64,000 nucleotides of DNA from Synechococcus sp. WH 7805 (GTDB taxonomy: Bacteria; Cyanobacteriota; Cyanobacteriia; PCC-6307; Cyanobiaceae): positions 1,269,008-1,333,007 of the forward strand of contig NZ_CH724168.1 in the NCBI RefSeq assembly GCF_000153285.1. Direction: 5' to 3'. The position numbers were made by a program, and so were the translations under genes. Position 1 is the stretch's first letter, and every line of letters begins with the position of its first letter. Shown here piece by piece: positions 18,798 to 27,590 of this stretch. Under the pieces are notes generated by a model. It saw only the letters and a list, made by a program, of their open reading frames with translations. It was not told where the DNA came from and did not search any database.

Positions 18798-20885
18798 ATG
18801 GCAGCAGTTCAGAGACCGTGTGTGAGCGCTGGACCGACCCGCGGACTTCTGCTCCTCGGAGGCACGTCGATTCTCACGGTGATGGCGATCGTGGGAGGCC
18901 AGCGGCTGCTACGTCAGCGTCAAGTCCCTGTGACCGCTCGGATGGAGAGCCCGCAGGTGTGGGCGCGCTATCGCTGGTCGATTGACCCGCTGCAGCGCAG
19001 GGAAGCGGCCCTTCTCCTGGCCAGTCGCAGTCGGGACTCACCAGAGCGCCAGCGACGTTTGCTCGCTGGCCAGGGATGGGGACCGGCGCCCTTGGCAGCC
19101 GTGGCGCTCAAGCAGCAGGCCCTGGCAGCTCAGCGGGTCGGCCGGCCCCTCGAAGCAGAGCAGCGCTGGCAAAGCCTGCTCGGGCGCTTCCCAACCAGCG
19201 CCGCCAGCGCCGATGCCCGCTACTACCTCAAGGGCAACAACGCGCAACTGAAACAACAGTTGCTGTCTCAACAGCCTGGCCATCCCGCCACTCTCGCGGC
19301 GGCGGCAGAACTCCCCGATGATGCCAACCAGGACACCCTTCAGGCCAGCGCCGTGCACCTGGCACGCTGGGGCCCCCTCTGGCCTGGAGCCGCCAAGCTC
19401 ATTCGCCGCACCTGTGGGGATATCACCGGCACGGGACTGTCTCAAGAGCAACGGCTCAACCTGGCCTCTGCCCTGGCAGAGCTCGGGGATGGCACAGCCT
19501 CGGAGCTCTGCCTTCAGGGCACCCCGCTTCAACCGCCCCAGGCGCTGATCATCGGCCGCACCCTCCTGCGCGGAACCCCAGCCCAGAAACGTCGCGGGGA
19601 AGCGATGCTTTTGCAGCTGGCCAACGCCCATCCTCAATCCGAGGAAGCCTTGAAGGCAGCGGCTCTACTGAGTGAGCCGCTGAAGCCGAAGCAGGCGCTG
19701 TTGGATGCCTTGCCGCTACCGCTGCAAGAGCGTTCAGCGGATGTGGCCGCAGCCCGCGTACGCCTGAACGGAGACCAAAACGGACTGGAAGTCTTGAAAC
19801 GATGGCCGGATCACCCCGCGATCTGGCAGCTGCAATGGGATCTGGCCCGTGACGCGTTCCTGGGGGGCCAGTGGGACCAGGCCCTCAGCGTTCTGAAGAC
19901 CATCCCCGGGAACAAACTGCCGGATCCCCTGGCCACAAGGCAGCAGTTCTGGATCGGCTTCAGTTTGGCCAAGCTCGGGAAGCAAGAGCAGGCACAGCGC
20001 GTCTGGGAAGCCCTGATCAAGGCCTATCCGCCGGGGTACTACACCTGGCGTGCCGAAGCCCGGCTTGGAGGCGGCGAACTTCCCGCACTGAAGGGGGATG
20101 CGGCCGCCACGGCAACCCAGACCATCAATGCCAACAACGACGCCTGGGAGCGCCAAGGCTGGAGCCCTCTGAACAGCGGTGATCGCCTGGTGGATCAACT
20201 CTGGCGGCTGGGATTGCGTCAGGAAGCCTGGGACACCTGGCGCAGCAGCCACGCCACGGCCAAGCCATCCCCGCAGAGCCAACTCATCGAAGGTCGGCTG
20301 CGCCTGGGGGTGCAGGATTACTGGACGGGCCTGAATCGGTTGTGGAGGGCCAACCTTCGGCTTGTCTCTCCCGATCAGGACACACGGCTGCAGCTGCATC
20401 AGAGCCAGCATCCCCGCCCGCTTCTGCCTGAGTTCAGCGCAGCAGCGCAGCAGGAAGCGGTACGCCTGGAACTGCTCCTGGCGATCGCCCGTCAGGAATC
20501 TCGCTTTTCCCCAGGCGTGCAATCGCCAGTGGGAGCCGTGGGCCTGTTGCAGCTGATGCCGGCCACCGCAGCGGAGATGGAGGGAGCCCCCATCAGTGAT
20601 GCTGAACTCAGGCAACCCGCACGCAACGCAACCCTGGGAGCGCGCTACCTGGCCTGGCTACTCGAGGAATGGCAGGAAAACCCCTGGCTCACCGTCGCCA
20701 GCTATAACGCGGGGCCTGGCGCCGCCGGATCTTGGTTGAGTCAAGAACTCACGCAAGATCCGGAACTTTGGGTTGAACGGATTCCCTATCCGGAAACCAG
20801 GCTTTACACAAAAAAAGTGCTTGGCAACCTCTGGGCCTACCTCAGATCGGACTGGGCAAGTCATGACCAATCCAAATCCCGCTGA
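18798..20885 (+). CDS. Lytic murein transglycosylase, SLT family
   Basis: About 695 residues. An N-terminal hydrophobic segment (LLLLGGTSILTVMAIVGG) acts as signal or anchor, a long helical-repeat (superhelix) region rich in Leu/Ala/Gln covers residues 50-540, and the C-terminal SLT catalytic domain covers about 550-670. The catalytic glutamate is in AIARQESRFSPG near residue 566, followed by GAVGLLQLMPATA and SYNAGPGAAGSW. The domain order is that of Slt70-like enzymes, which cleave peptidoglycan glycan strands to 1,6-anhydro products in the periplasm. Its last 44 bases overlap a convergent membrane-protein gene. Confidence 0.92.
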   Translation: MAAVQRPCVSAGPTRGLLLLGGTSILTVMAIVGGQRLLRQRQVPVTARMESPQVWARYRWSIDPLQRREAALLLASRSRDSPERQRRLLAGQGWGPAPLAAVALKQQALAAQRVGRPLEAEQRWQSLLGRFPTSAASADARYYLKGNNAQLKQQLLSQQPGHPATLAAAAELPDDANQDTLQASAVHLARWGPLWPGAAKLIRRTCGDITGTGLSQEQRLNLASALAELGDGTASELCLQGTPLQPPQALIIGRTLLRGTPAQKRRGEAMLLQLANAHPQSEEALKAAALLSEPLKPKQALLDALPLPLQERSADVAAARVRLNGDQNGLEVLKRWPDHPAIWQLQWDLARDAFLGGQWDQALSVLKTIPGNKLPDPLATRQQFWIGFSLAKLGKQEQAQRVWEALIKAYPPGYYTWRAEARLGGGELPALKGDAAATATQTINANNDAWERQGWSPLNSGDRLVDQLWRLGLRQEAWDTWRSSHATAKPSPQSQLIEGRLRLGVQDYWTGLNRLWRANLRLVSPDQDTRLQLHQSQHPRPLLPEFSAAAQQEAVRLELLLAIARQESRFSPGVQSPVGAVGLLQLMPATAAEMEGAPISDAELRQPARNATLGARYLAWLLEEWQENPWLTVASYNAGPGAAGSWLSQELTQDPELWVERIPYPETRLYTKKVLGNLWAYLRSDWASHDQSKSR

Positions 20886-21312
20886 TCACAATCACTGCCA
20901 ACCAGAAAGCTGTGATCTGGGGAGCTGGTACCACTCTGATCCTGGTGAGATCCAACCGAGCCAAAAGTGTGGCTGATGCAAGGATCAACACATCGGAGAG
21001 CAGGCTAAGGCTCAACATATAAAGGCCCACAGTGATCACCAACGCGAGGGTGACCACCAGGCTGAGTACCCGGCTAGAAGCCATGAGCAAGGACAACTGA
21101 CGCAGCAACAGATCCGGCATGGTGCAGATCACTACAACAACTAGGGCCTGAATCAGTTCAATCGTCCAGAACATATTGACACTCATCTGATGGGCCTTCG
21201 CAAGCCAGGTTTCCTGTATGGCCCAGTGATGACCAAGAAACAGAGAGACACCGAAAAGCACCAAAAGCAGGGGTGCTCTCAAGGGCAACAACAGGAAGCG
21301 AAGAAGAGGCAT
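20842..21312 (-). CDS. Integral membrane protein, unknown
   Basis: About 156 residues with four or so membrane spans: FLLLPLRAPLLLVLFGVSLFL at the start, TIELIQALVVVVICTM, LVVTLALVITVGLYMLSLSLL, and ITAFWLAVIVISGIWIG at the end. A longer frame starting at 21360 exists, but the ATG at 21312 sits directly before the first span. A conserved-looking DLLLRQLSLLMA stretch separates spans two and three. I recognise no family; a YqhA-type protein is one possibility. Confidence 0.65.
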   Translation of the reverse strand: MPLLRFLLLPLRAPLLLVLFGVSLFLGHHWAIQETWLAKAHQMSVNMFWTIELIQALVVVVICTMPDLLLRQLSLLMASSRVLSLVVTLALVITVGLYMLSLSLLSDVLILASATLLARLDLTRIRVVPAPQITAFWLAVIVISGIWIGHDLPSPI

Positions 21313-21428
21313 CAACGTGGTGGGTTCCCCTGGATGACAGACACCGGGTGCGATAACCACTCCACTTGAAACGCTAGCAACAGCAGGTGGTTTGTCCTGT
21401 CAGGATGGATGTCGAATCCTTCTCAAGG

Positions 21429-21977
21429 ATGACCGGCACACCCGACAGCACAAGCCTTACATCACTGCAGAAAGGCCTTCTGCTCGTCTCGGCCATTGCA
21501 TTGGCCGTCAGTCTGTTTTTGGTGCGCAATGGCGGGATAGCGGAATCACCCCTCGACCAACTGGCCCGACGATCTCTGGCCCCGGAAATTGCACTCAGCA
21601 ATGGACGTCCCACGATCCTGGAGTTTTACGCCGACTGGTGTGAGGTCTGCCAAGAAATGGCTCCCGCCATGATGACGATGGAAGAAGCTCATTCGGACGA
21701 GCTCGACGTGGTGCTGGTGAATATCGACAATCCTCGCTGGCTGGACCTCACGGATCGCTATGACGTGACTGGCATCCCCCAGCTCAACCTCTTCGCTGCC
21801 GATGGAGAACTGCGTGGCCGGTCTCTCGGCGGCCGCAGTGAAAGCGAGCTGAACGCGCTGGCTGCTGCGCTTGTCACCAACACCTCGTTGCCCACATTGA
21901 CCGGGGTAGGCAGCGCAAGTCCATTACCAGAGCCGACCATGCTGGAAACTGCGGCCGGTCCACGCAGCCATTCCTAG
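21429..21977 (+). CDS. txlA: Membrane-anchored thioredoxin-like protein (TxlA/HCF164-like)
   Basis: About 182 residues. A membrane anchor at residues 15-33 is followed by a thioredoxin fold with active site ADWCEVCQEMAP at 68-79, the cis-proline motif VTGIPQLNLF, and a Pro/Ser-rich tail. The layout matches TxlA/HCF164, which delivers reducing power across the thylakoid membrane for cytochrome maturation and photosynthesis. Starts at 21387, 21405 and 21429 are possible; the last leaves a short cytoplasmic head before the anchor. Confidence 0.85.
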   Translation: MTGTPDSTSLTSLQKGLLLVSAIALAVSLFLVRNGGIAESPLDQLARRSLAPEIALSNGRPTILEFYADWCEVCQEMAPAMMTMEEAHSDELDVVLVNIDNPRWLDLTDRYDVTGIPQLNLFAADGELRGRSLGGRSESELNALAAALVTNTSLPTLTGVGSASPLPEPTMLETAAGPRSHS

Positions 21978-22026
21978 ACAGACCGGTCATGATCTGACAA
22001 CGCTTGTTCTCCGACCTGACGTGACC

Positions 22027-22752
22027 ATGGATTCCCGCTTTCGGGTCGACCTGATCGCTGCAACCCCTAACCCGCAGCAATGCGTGTATGCCGGCATGCA
22101 TCAGGACTACAGCGAAGGTTTCGTAGCCGCCGACCGCGACGATTGGCCCGATGAAACCCGTGCCGGCGAAATCTGTGTGAAGCGCTTGCTCTCAGGCGAG
22201 CGAGGCCACTACGGCCCGCTTGAACATGCCCAGATCGTTCTGAATGTGGGCTGGTTCCCTCACTCGGTGATGCAGCAAGCTCGCACCCACCGAGTGGGCG
22301 TGAGCTTCGATGTCCAGTCGATGCGTTACACAGGCGAGCGGATTGCCCGGGCTGCCGACGGTGAGCTGGATCTGGAGGACGTGTTTTACCTCAGACCAGT
22401 TGGAGATTACAGCGATCGTCAGGGCAAGAAATACACTTACAGCCAGGCGCTGCGGTCGCAGGATCTGCAGCTCTGCAAGCAAGCTTCAGAGCGCTATCGG
22501 GATCTACTGCGAGCCGGTTTCGCAGAGGAACATGCCCGCGGGATTCTTCCCTTTGATTACCGACAGCACTTCGTGGTGAGCTTCAGTCTTCGGGCGTTCC
22601 TGCACTTCATGGATTTGCGCGCCAAGCTCGATGCACAGAAGGAAATCCGCGAGCTCTGCGACCTCATGTGGCCACACCTCCAGGATTGGGCGCCTGAATT
22701 CGCAGCCTGGTATGAAAAAAGCCGGCTTCATAAAGCAAGACTGGCGCCCTGA
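22027..22752 (+). CDS. thyX: FAD-dependent thymidylate synthase
   Basis: About 241 residues. ThyX makes dTMP from dUMP with methylene-tetrahydrofolate, NADPH and FAD and replaces ThyA in many picocyanobacteria. The ThyX signature around the flavin is visible as QQARTHRVGVSFDVQSMRY, with the early segment SGERGHYGPLEHAQ and the C-terminal substrate helix FLHFMDLRAKLDAQKE. A GTG two codons earlier (22021) is an alternative start. It is convergent with dcd, which supplies dUTP, with a 20-base gap. Confidence 0.94.
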   Translation: MDSRFRVDLIAATPNPQQCVYAGMHQDYSEGFVAADRDDWPDETRAGEICVKRLLSGERGHYGPLEHAQIVLNVGWFPHSVMQQARTHRVGVSFDVQSMRYTGERIARAADGELDLEDVFYLRPVGDYSDRQGKKYTYSQALRSQDLQLCKQASERYRDLLRAGFAEEHARGILPFDYRQHFVVSFSLRAFLHFMDLRAKLDAQKEIRELCDLMWPHLQDWAPEFAAWYEKSRLHKARLAP

Positions 22753-22772
22753 GGTCAGGCCCCCACAAGCGT

Positions 22773-23366
22773 TCAAACCTTGGCGAGGGTGACCCGCTCA
22801 GGCTGGTGCTGATATTTGCCCTGGCGATCGCTGTAGGTGGTGTCGCATGGGTCACCTTCAAAAAACAACAACTGACAGATGCCTTCATTGGCATAAATAC
22901 GGCAATCAGCACCTGAGCTGTTGCTGAATTCAAGAGTGAGATGACCTTCCCAGCTAGCTTCCGCGGGCGTGGTGTTCACGATGATGCCGAGGCGCGCATA
23001 GGTGCTCTTGCCCAGGCAGATCACCGTGATATTGGGCGGCACCTTCATTTTTTCAAGGGCAACACCAAGCCCATAGGAGTGAGCTGGAAGGATAAAATAG
23101 TCTCCATCTTCATCATGATGGAGCTCGGTGGGCTCCAGGTTGGCTGGATTAAATCGCTTGGGGTTCATCACCGTGCCAGGCACGTGTTTGAAAATCAGAA
23201 ACTCCTGCGGTGAAAGGCGCAGGTCATAGCCATACGACGAACAACCAAAACTCAACACCGGGCGCAGTTTCTGATCCGGTTCGAGATGACGCACAAGACC
23301 CGCTTGAAATGGATCGAGCATCCCTGCAGCAGCTTGCTCGGTGATCCAGCGATCGTTTTTCAGCAT
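22773..23366 (-). CDS. dcd: dCTP deaminase
   Basis: The 197-residue trimeric enzyme deaminates dCTP to dUTP, feeding thymidylate synthesis. Evidence is the N-terminal MLKNDRWI, FGCSSYGYDLRL, and the active-site run GKSTYARLG with TTPAEASWEGHLTLE, which holds the catalytic glutamate. Length is normal. Its start overlaps the stop of the upstream cobO-like gene by one base (TGATG), so they form an operon. Confidence 0.95.
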   Translation of the reverse strand: MLKNDRWITEQAAAGMLDPFQAGLVRHLEPDQKLRPVLSFGCSSYGYDLRLSPQEFLIFKHVPGTVMNPKRFNPANLEPTELHHDEDGDYFILPAHSYGLGVALEKMKVPPNITVICLGKSTYARLGIIVNTTPAEASWEGHLTLEFSNSSGADCRIYANEGICQLLFFEGDPCDTTYSDRQGKYQHQPERVTLAKV

Positions 23367-23974
23367 CAGAGGCCCCTACGCAATTCCGTGACTTGATCAG
23401 CCAAAGCCATCAGCGAGTCCGGGATGGATGGACCCGTGATGATCACATCCATTGACGCGGGACGCTGCTCCAGGCGACACAACACCTCCCGCTCATCGAG
23501 GTAGCCGAATGCAATTGCCAGGCCAAGCTCATCCAGCACCAACTGATCAAGGTCCCCGCTGATTAATTGCTTTGCGCAGGCGTTCCAGACCGATTGCACA
23601 GCATCAATCACCTCCGGCTCAGCATTGGCCGCAGGTTGGGACAAACACTCGAGAACAGCAGGACGCATCCAGCTGAGACGGTCGCAGAGAGTGACCGCAG
23701 CATCAGGCCCCTGCACCACACCACCTTTAAGAAATTGAGCGACCAGCACCCTGCTGCCAAGACCCGCAGCACGCAGTGCTTGGCTCATCACCGTCCCGAA
23801 ACTCCCTCGATACGGGGCCGTGTGAACCTGAAGCTGGCCCTCCTGAGCCACCAGATGCAGCGGTGGCCTCGGCTCAAAAACCGGCAATCTCCTCAGACCA
23901 GCTTGCTCAAGCGTCCGGTGATCCGCACTGCGGACGTCTCGGGATCGATGGCTGGAACTCAAGCTTGTTGTCAT
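23366..23974 (-). CDS. CobO/BtuR-like corrinoid adenosyltransferase homologue with altered P-loop
   Basis: About 202 residues matching the CobO/CobA family, which transfers adenosyl to cob(I)yrinic acid a,c-diamide. Conserved parts are ALRAAGLGSRVLVAQFLKGG near residues 66-85, the acidic VLDELGLAIAFGYLDE near 146-161, and VIITGPSIPDSLM near the end. The family P-loop, normally rich in Gly-Lys-Gly-Lys-Thr, reads HTAPYRGSFGTVM at 51-63: the Gly-Lys-Thr/Ser core is gone. Either a divergent nucleotide site or a changed function is possible. The ATG at 23974 was chosen because the frame upstream (to 24070) shows no family-like sequence. A one-base overlap joins it to dcd. Confidence 0.75.
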   Translation of the reverse strand: MTTSLSSSHRSRDVRSADHRTLEQAGLRRLPVFEPRPPLHLVAQEGQLQVHTAPYRGSFGTVMSQALRAAGLGSRVLVAQFLKGGVVQGPDAAVTLCDRLSWMRPAVLECLSQPAANAEPEVIDAVQSVWNACAKQLISGDLDQLVLDELGLAIAFGYLDEREVLCRLEQRPASMDVIITGPSIPDSLMALADQVTELRRGL

Positions 23975-24097
23975 CTCGGTCGCTGGCATCAGGGCTGGTG
24001 TCCAGACGGCCCAGCAGAATTTGAATCTAGCGCTGCGGATCCGATCCACAAGCCCTTGGACACCACCCATGGTGTCTCAGTCCAACTGCCAGGCTCA

Positions 24098-24844
24098 ATG
24101 AAGCCATCGTCGCCAGGCATGAACACCATCTCCCGCAAGGACGGACGTCAAGCGTCCGAACTGAGGCCCTTCGCCGTCGAATGGGATCCCATGGGCTTCG
24201 CCCTCAGCTCCGTGATCGTTCGCACCGGCCGAACCGCTGTGCTCTGCAGCGTCTGCCACGAGCAAGGCGTGCCGCGCTGGCGCCGTGACCAGGGCCTCGG
24301 CTGGCTGAGCGCGGAATACCGGCTGCTCCCTGGTTCCACCCCCGAACGTCAACGACGGGAATGGCTGAAGCTCTCCGGACGCACCCAGGAGATTCAGCGT
24401 TTAATCGGTCGCAGTCTGCGCGCTGCGCTCTCCATGGAGGCGTTAGGCGAGAACACTCTGCTTGTGGACTGCGATGTGATTCAGGCCGATGCAGGCACTC
24501 GCACCGCCTCCATCACTGGAGCCTGGCTGGCACTCCATCACGCCTGCGCATCACTGGTGTCGCAGGGACTCATCCCGGCCAATCCAGTCAGAGCCCAGGT
24601 GGCAGCCGTATCGGTGGGACTACTCCAGGGCGAAGCCCTACTTGATCTGGATTACAGCGAGGACTCTCAGGCGGATGTGGATCTGAATGTGGTGATGAAC
24701 GCCAGCGGTGAACTCCTTGAACTCCAGGGAACAGCAGAGGGAGCCACCTTCAGCCGGCAGCAGCTGAACCTGCTCCTCGATCGAGCGGAACCTGGGCTCA
24801 AGCAGCTGATGCGCGCCCAGAACGAGGCTCTGAGAACGCAGTGA
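24098..24844 (+). CDS. rph: Ribonuclease PH
   Basis: About 248 residues. RNase PH trims the 3' ends of tRNA precursors using phosphate. Family features are the early RKDGRQASELRPF, the GFALSSVIVRTGRTAVLC strand, GWLSAEYRLLPGST, EIQRLIGRSLRAA, and the VDCDVIQADAGTRTASITGA active region. The frame is open far upstream, but that part is antisense to the cobO-like gene. ATGs at 24098 and 24119 both fit; the second gives a length nearer to the usual 240. Confidence 0.93.
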   Translation: MKPSSPGMNTISRKDGRQASELRPFAVEWDPMGFALSSVIVRTGRTAVLCSVCHEQGVPRWRRDQGLGWLSAEYRLLPGSTPERQRREWLKLSGRTQEIQRLIGRSLRAALSMEALGENTLLVDCDVIQADAGTRTASITGAWLALHHACASLVSQGLIPANPVRAQVAAVSVGLLQGEALLDLDYSEDSQADVDLNVVMNASGELLELQGTAEGATFSRQQLNLLLDRAEPGLKQLMRAQNEALRTQ

Positions 24845-24857
24845 TCACTTTGGAATC

Positions 24858-24899
24858 GTGTGCGTTGCTACAGGGTGAGAGTCAATCGCTCCTTAACTT
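24858..24899 (+). promoter_or_regulatory. NtcA-activated type promoter in front of ntcA
   Basis: A GTG-N8-TAC element at 24858-24871, one base off the GTA-N8-TAC consensus, is followed after exactly 22 bases by TAACTT at 24894-24899, which fits the TAN3T -10 box. Box, spacing and -10 match the class II NtcA promoter described for cyanobacteria. Position and spacing are seen directly; autoregulation of ntcA is known in other cyanobacteria and inferred here. Confidence 0.8.
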
Positions 24900-24920
24900 C
24901 CTAAAACCGATGTGCCGGCC

Positions 24921-25655
24921 ATGCCCGAAGTGATCCGCGGCTTTAGCCGCACAGCCTCTCATCAAGGACGCACATCGGAAGTGAGCCTGGCCAACGCGCC
25001 CGCACCAACTAGCAAGACTCTGCTTGAAGTCATTCGGGACCTCGAGGGTGCCAACACGGAGCTGATCGAACGCAGCAAAACCATTTTCTTCCCGGGTGAT
25101 CCCGCCGAACGCGTCTATCTCATTAGGCGCGGTGCCGTGCGCCTCTCTCGCGTCTACGAGTCAGGGGAGGAGATCACCGTGGCTCTGCTGCGAGAGAACA
25201 GTCTTTTCGGTGTGCTCTCCCTCCTCACCGGCCATCGTTCCGATCGTTTCTACCACTCAGTGGCCTTCACCAGGGTTGAAATGGTCACAGCTCCCGCCAC
25301 CTCGGTGCGTAAGGCCATCGAAGCTGACACCTCGGTGGGGCTGCTGCTGCTGCAGGGACTCTCAAGCCGAATTCTTCAGACGGAGACGATGATCGAAACA
25401 TTGACCCACCGCGACATGTCGTCACGCCTGGTGAGTTTTCTGCTGGTGCTCTGCCGCGACTTCGGCATCCCTGGGAACCAGGGGATCACGATCGATCTGC
25501 GGCTGTCGCATCAAGCCATCGCCGAAGCCATTGGATCAACCCGGGTCACCATCACCCGCCTCCTCGGAGACCTTCGCAACTCGGGTCTGGTAGAGATTGA
25601 CCGCAAAAAAATTACCGTTCTCGATCCCATCGCCCTCGCCAAACGGTTCAGCTGA
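24921..25655 (+). CDS. ntcA: Global nitrogen regulator NtcA (CRP family)
   Basis: About 244 residues. The cyclic-nucleotide-like sensory fold covers residues 45-150 ([38 protein letters not shown]), and the C-terminal helix-turn-helix is at 194-215 ([21 protein letters not shown]), nearly identical to known NtcA. NtcA binds 2-oxoglutarate and activates nitrogen assimilation genes under ammonium limitation. The ATG at 24921 lies 21 bases after the -10 box, so the 5' leader is short; a GTG at 24912 would leave almost no leader. The roughly 30-residue N-terminal extension before the fold is polar. Confidence 0.95.
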   Translation: MPEVIRGFSRTASHQGRTSEVSLANAPAPTSKTLLEVIRDLEGANTELIERSKTIFFPGDPAERVYLIRRGAVRLSRVYESGEEITVALLRENSLFGVLSLLTGHRSDRFYHSVAFTRVEMVTAPATSVRKAIEADTSVGLLLLQGLSSRILQTETMIETLTHRDMSSRLVSFLLVLCRDFGIPGNQGITIDLRLSHQAIAEAIGSTRVTITRLLGDLRNSGLVEIDRKKITVLDPIALAKRFS

Positions 25656-25712
25656 CGCACAGAAGAGTGAGGATGGCGGCGTTCGAGCTGCACTGCGTGC
25701 AATGAGTTCTCT

Positions 25713-26918
25713 GTGACTGGCTGGTTGCTTCTGCTGTCATTGCTTGTCCTCGGTGGCGTGCTCTCGACCTTGGGTGATCGACTCGGCTCCAGGGTCGGCA
25801 AGGCTCGTCTGAGCCTCTTCGGCCTGCGCCCCCGTCAGACAGCCGTGGTGATCACAGTGCTCACCGGCAGCCTGATCAGCGTCCTCTCCCTGGGCCTGAT
25901 GCTGCTCGTCAGTCGGCAGTTGCGCGTCGGCCTCTTCGAACTGAATGACCTTCAGGCCAGGCTGCGCAGCAGCCGGGCGGATCTGAAGACCAGCCGGTCA
26001 GCTCAGAAGCAATCCAAACAAGAACTGGACAAAGCTCGCAAGGATGAGATCGAGGTGCGCAGACGCCTTGAGGAAGCACGTAAACAAGCCAATGAGCTGA
26101 GAGAAACCCTTCAACCCCTGCAGGATCAGACCCGCCGACTCGAAGCAGAACGACAACGACTGAGCCAGGACGTTGGTAAACGCGACGACGAAATCCGCAG
26201 AACCGACCGCGAGCTCGCCGCTGTACGAGATCGCATCCGCTCCGGCGAAGCCGAATTGAAACTGCTAGAGGAGAATCTTCTAGCCCTGCGCCGCGGAAAC
26301 GTCGCGATCAGCAGTGGTCAGCCCTTAGCAACAGCCACACTCAGACTTGAACGCCCTGACCAGGCGCGCCAGGTGATCGATCAGGTGCTGAGAGAGGCCA
26401 ACCTCCAGGCTTACCAGCAAGTCCTGCCAGGACAGGCTCCCGACAAACAGATTCTGTTGGTGCCTCGTCAAGACATCAACCGCCTGGAACAAGCCATCCG
26501 CAAACCAGGAACCTGGGTTGTACTGCTGCGCTCTGCCGCCAACGTGCTTCAGGGTGAAACGGTTGTGTATGCCTTCCCGGAGGTCAGGCCCAACGTCACC
26601 ATTACCCGCGATGGAGAGGTGCTTGCAACGACCGCCCTGGCCAGCGAAGAAACATCCGCGGAGGATGTCCGCAACAGGTTGAACCTGCTTCTGGCATCAA
26701 CCCTGGCAGAAATTCAACGCCGCGGCTCCATCAGCAAGGGACTGCAATTCGACTCCCAGGCACTAAACGAGCTCGGAAAGATGCTGATTGATCGCAGCAC
26801 CGGACGGGTTGAGCTTGAGGCGGTGGCACTCAGGAACAGCGAGACAGCCGACCCCATTGCGATTCAGCTTCGACTTCAACGCAGCTTCAAACCCACCACT
26901 GCGGATGACACACCGTGA
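25713..26918 (+). CDS. DUF3084 protein: two membrane spans plus long coiled coil
   Basis: The 401-residue protein with a GTG start has two N-terminal membrane helices (LLLLSLLVLGGVLSTLG and VVITVLTGSLISVLSLGLMLL), a coiled coil of about 130 residues rich in Arg/Glu/Gln (about 70-195), and a C-terminal globular part. This is the cyanobacterial DUF3084 architecture. Its function is unknown; the layout suggests a membrane-anchored scaffold. The stop overlaps the next gene's GTG by 4 bases. Confidence 0.85.
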   Translation: MTGWLLLLSLLVLGGVLSTLGDRLGSRVGKARLSLFGLRPRQTAVVITVLTGSLISVLSLGLMLLVSRQLRVGLFELNDLQARLRSSRADLKTSRSAQKQSKQELDKARKDEIEVRRRLEEARKQANELRETLQPLQDQTRRLEAERQRLSQDVGKRDDEIRRTDRELAAVRDRIRSGEAELKLLEENLLALRRGNVAISSGQPLATATLRLERPDQARQVIDQVLREANLQAYQQVLPGQAPDKQILLVPRQDINRLEQAIRKPGTWVVLLRSAANVLQGETVVYAFPEVRPNVTITRDGEVLATTALASEETSAEDVRNRLNLLLASTLAEIQRRGSISKGLQFDSQALNELGKMLIDRSTGRVELEAVALRNSETADPIAIQLRLQRSFKPTTADDTP

Positions 26919-27352
26919 CTCGCATCGCCGCCCTGGATCCGGGCCGAAGCAAGTGCGGGCTCCTGCTCGTTGACACAGACTTGGGAATCGTCCTCGAAGG
27001 ACATGTCCTTGAGGGATGCTCTGTCCTGGAGACCCTGGAGCAATGGCGATCCAAGGAACCTCTTGATCGCGTGGTGATGGGCAACGGCACAGCCAGTAGG
27101 CACTGGCGCGACCAGCTACCGGCGGATCTGCAGCTCACCGTTGTCGACGAACGCGGCACCACCCTGCAGGCCAGGAGTCGATACTGGGAGCTCTGGCCTC
27201 CGAAAGGATGGCGGCGACTGCTGCCTGAGGGACTACGCATCCCCCCCTGTGATCTCGATGCTGTTGCCGCTCTGGTAATTCTCGAGACTGCGCTCAACTG
27301 CCGTTTCAACTGGCCTACACCGGAGCCCGTCAGAACTTGGCTCTCACGGTGA
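26915..27352 (+). CDS. YqgF/RuvX-like RNase H-fold protein, GTG start
   Basis: The 145-residue protein starts with RIAALDPGRSKCGLLLVD, the first strand and acidic residue of the YqgF/RuvX RNase H fold. Later it shows VVDERGTTLQARSRYW and DAVAALVILE, where further active-site acids are expected. RuvX-type proteins process the 5' end of pre-16S rRNA. This is a divergent member, so nuclease activity is inferred. GTG at 26915 overlaps the DUF3084 stop. The 3' end overlaps the convergent DUF3146 gene by 23 bases. Confidence 0.75.
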   Translation: MTRIAALDPGRSKCGLLLVDTDLGIVLEGHVLEGCSVLETLEQWRSKEPLDRVVMGNGTASRHWRDQLPADLQLTVVDERGTTLQARSRYWELWPPKGWRRLLPEGLRIPPCDLDAVAALVILETALNCRFNWPTPEPVRTWLSR

Positions 27353-27590
27353 AGCTGTAATCCCCTCCAGCCTCGAGCCGATAATCGGATCTCACCAAAA
27401 AGCGTTGCAACGCATCCTGGATCAGGGCGCGTCCGAGCGAAGGCTCAACGCTGAGCTCACCGCGCTTGAAGAACCACTGAAACTCCCAGATAAATCCACC
27501 GGCCTGAACTTCACCCTGAAGACACTGATCACTAAAACTCTGGTGATGAACCCTCAGATGAGCTGTGGTGGATGGCAGACGTGCCATCAA
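27330..27590 (-). CDS. DUF3146 family protein, cyanobacterial
   Basis: The 86-residue protein matches the DUF3146 family, found mainly in cyanobacteria and of unknown function. It is beta-rich, with TTAHLRVHHQSF, the FIWEFQWFFKRGELSVEPS run and the C-terminal GGDYSFTVRAKF. No membrane segment is visible. Its ATG overlaps the stop of pth by 4 bases, so it is co-transcribed with pth. Confidence 0.8.
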   Translation of the reverse strand: MMARLPSTTAHLRVHHQSFSDQCLQGEVQAGGFIWEFQWFFKRGELSVEPSLGRALIQDALQRFLVRSDYRLEAGGDYSFTVRAKF

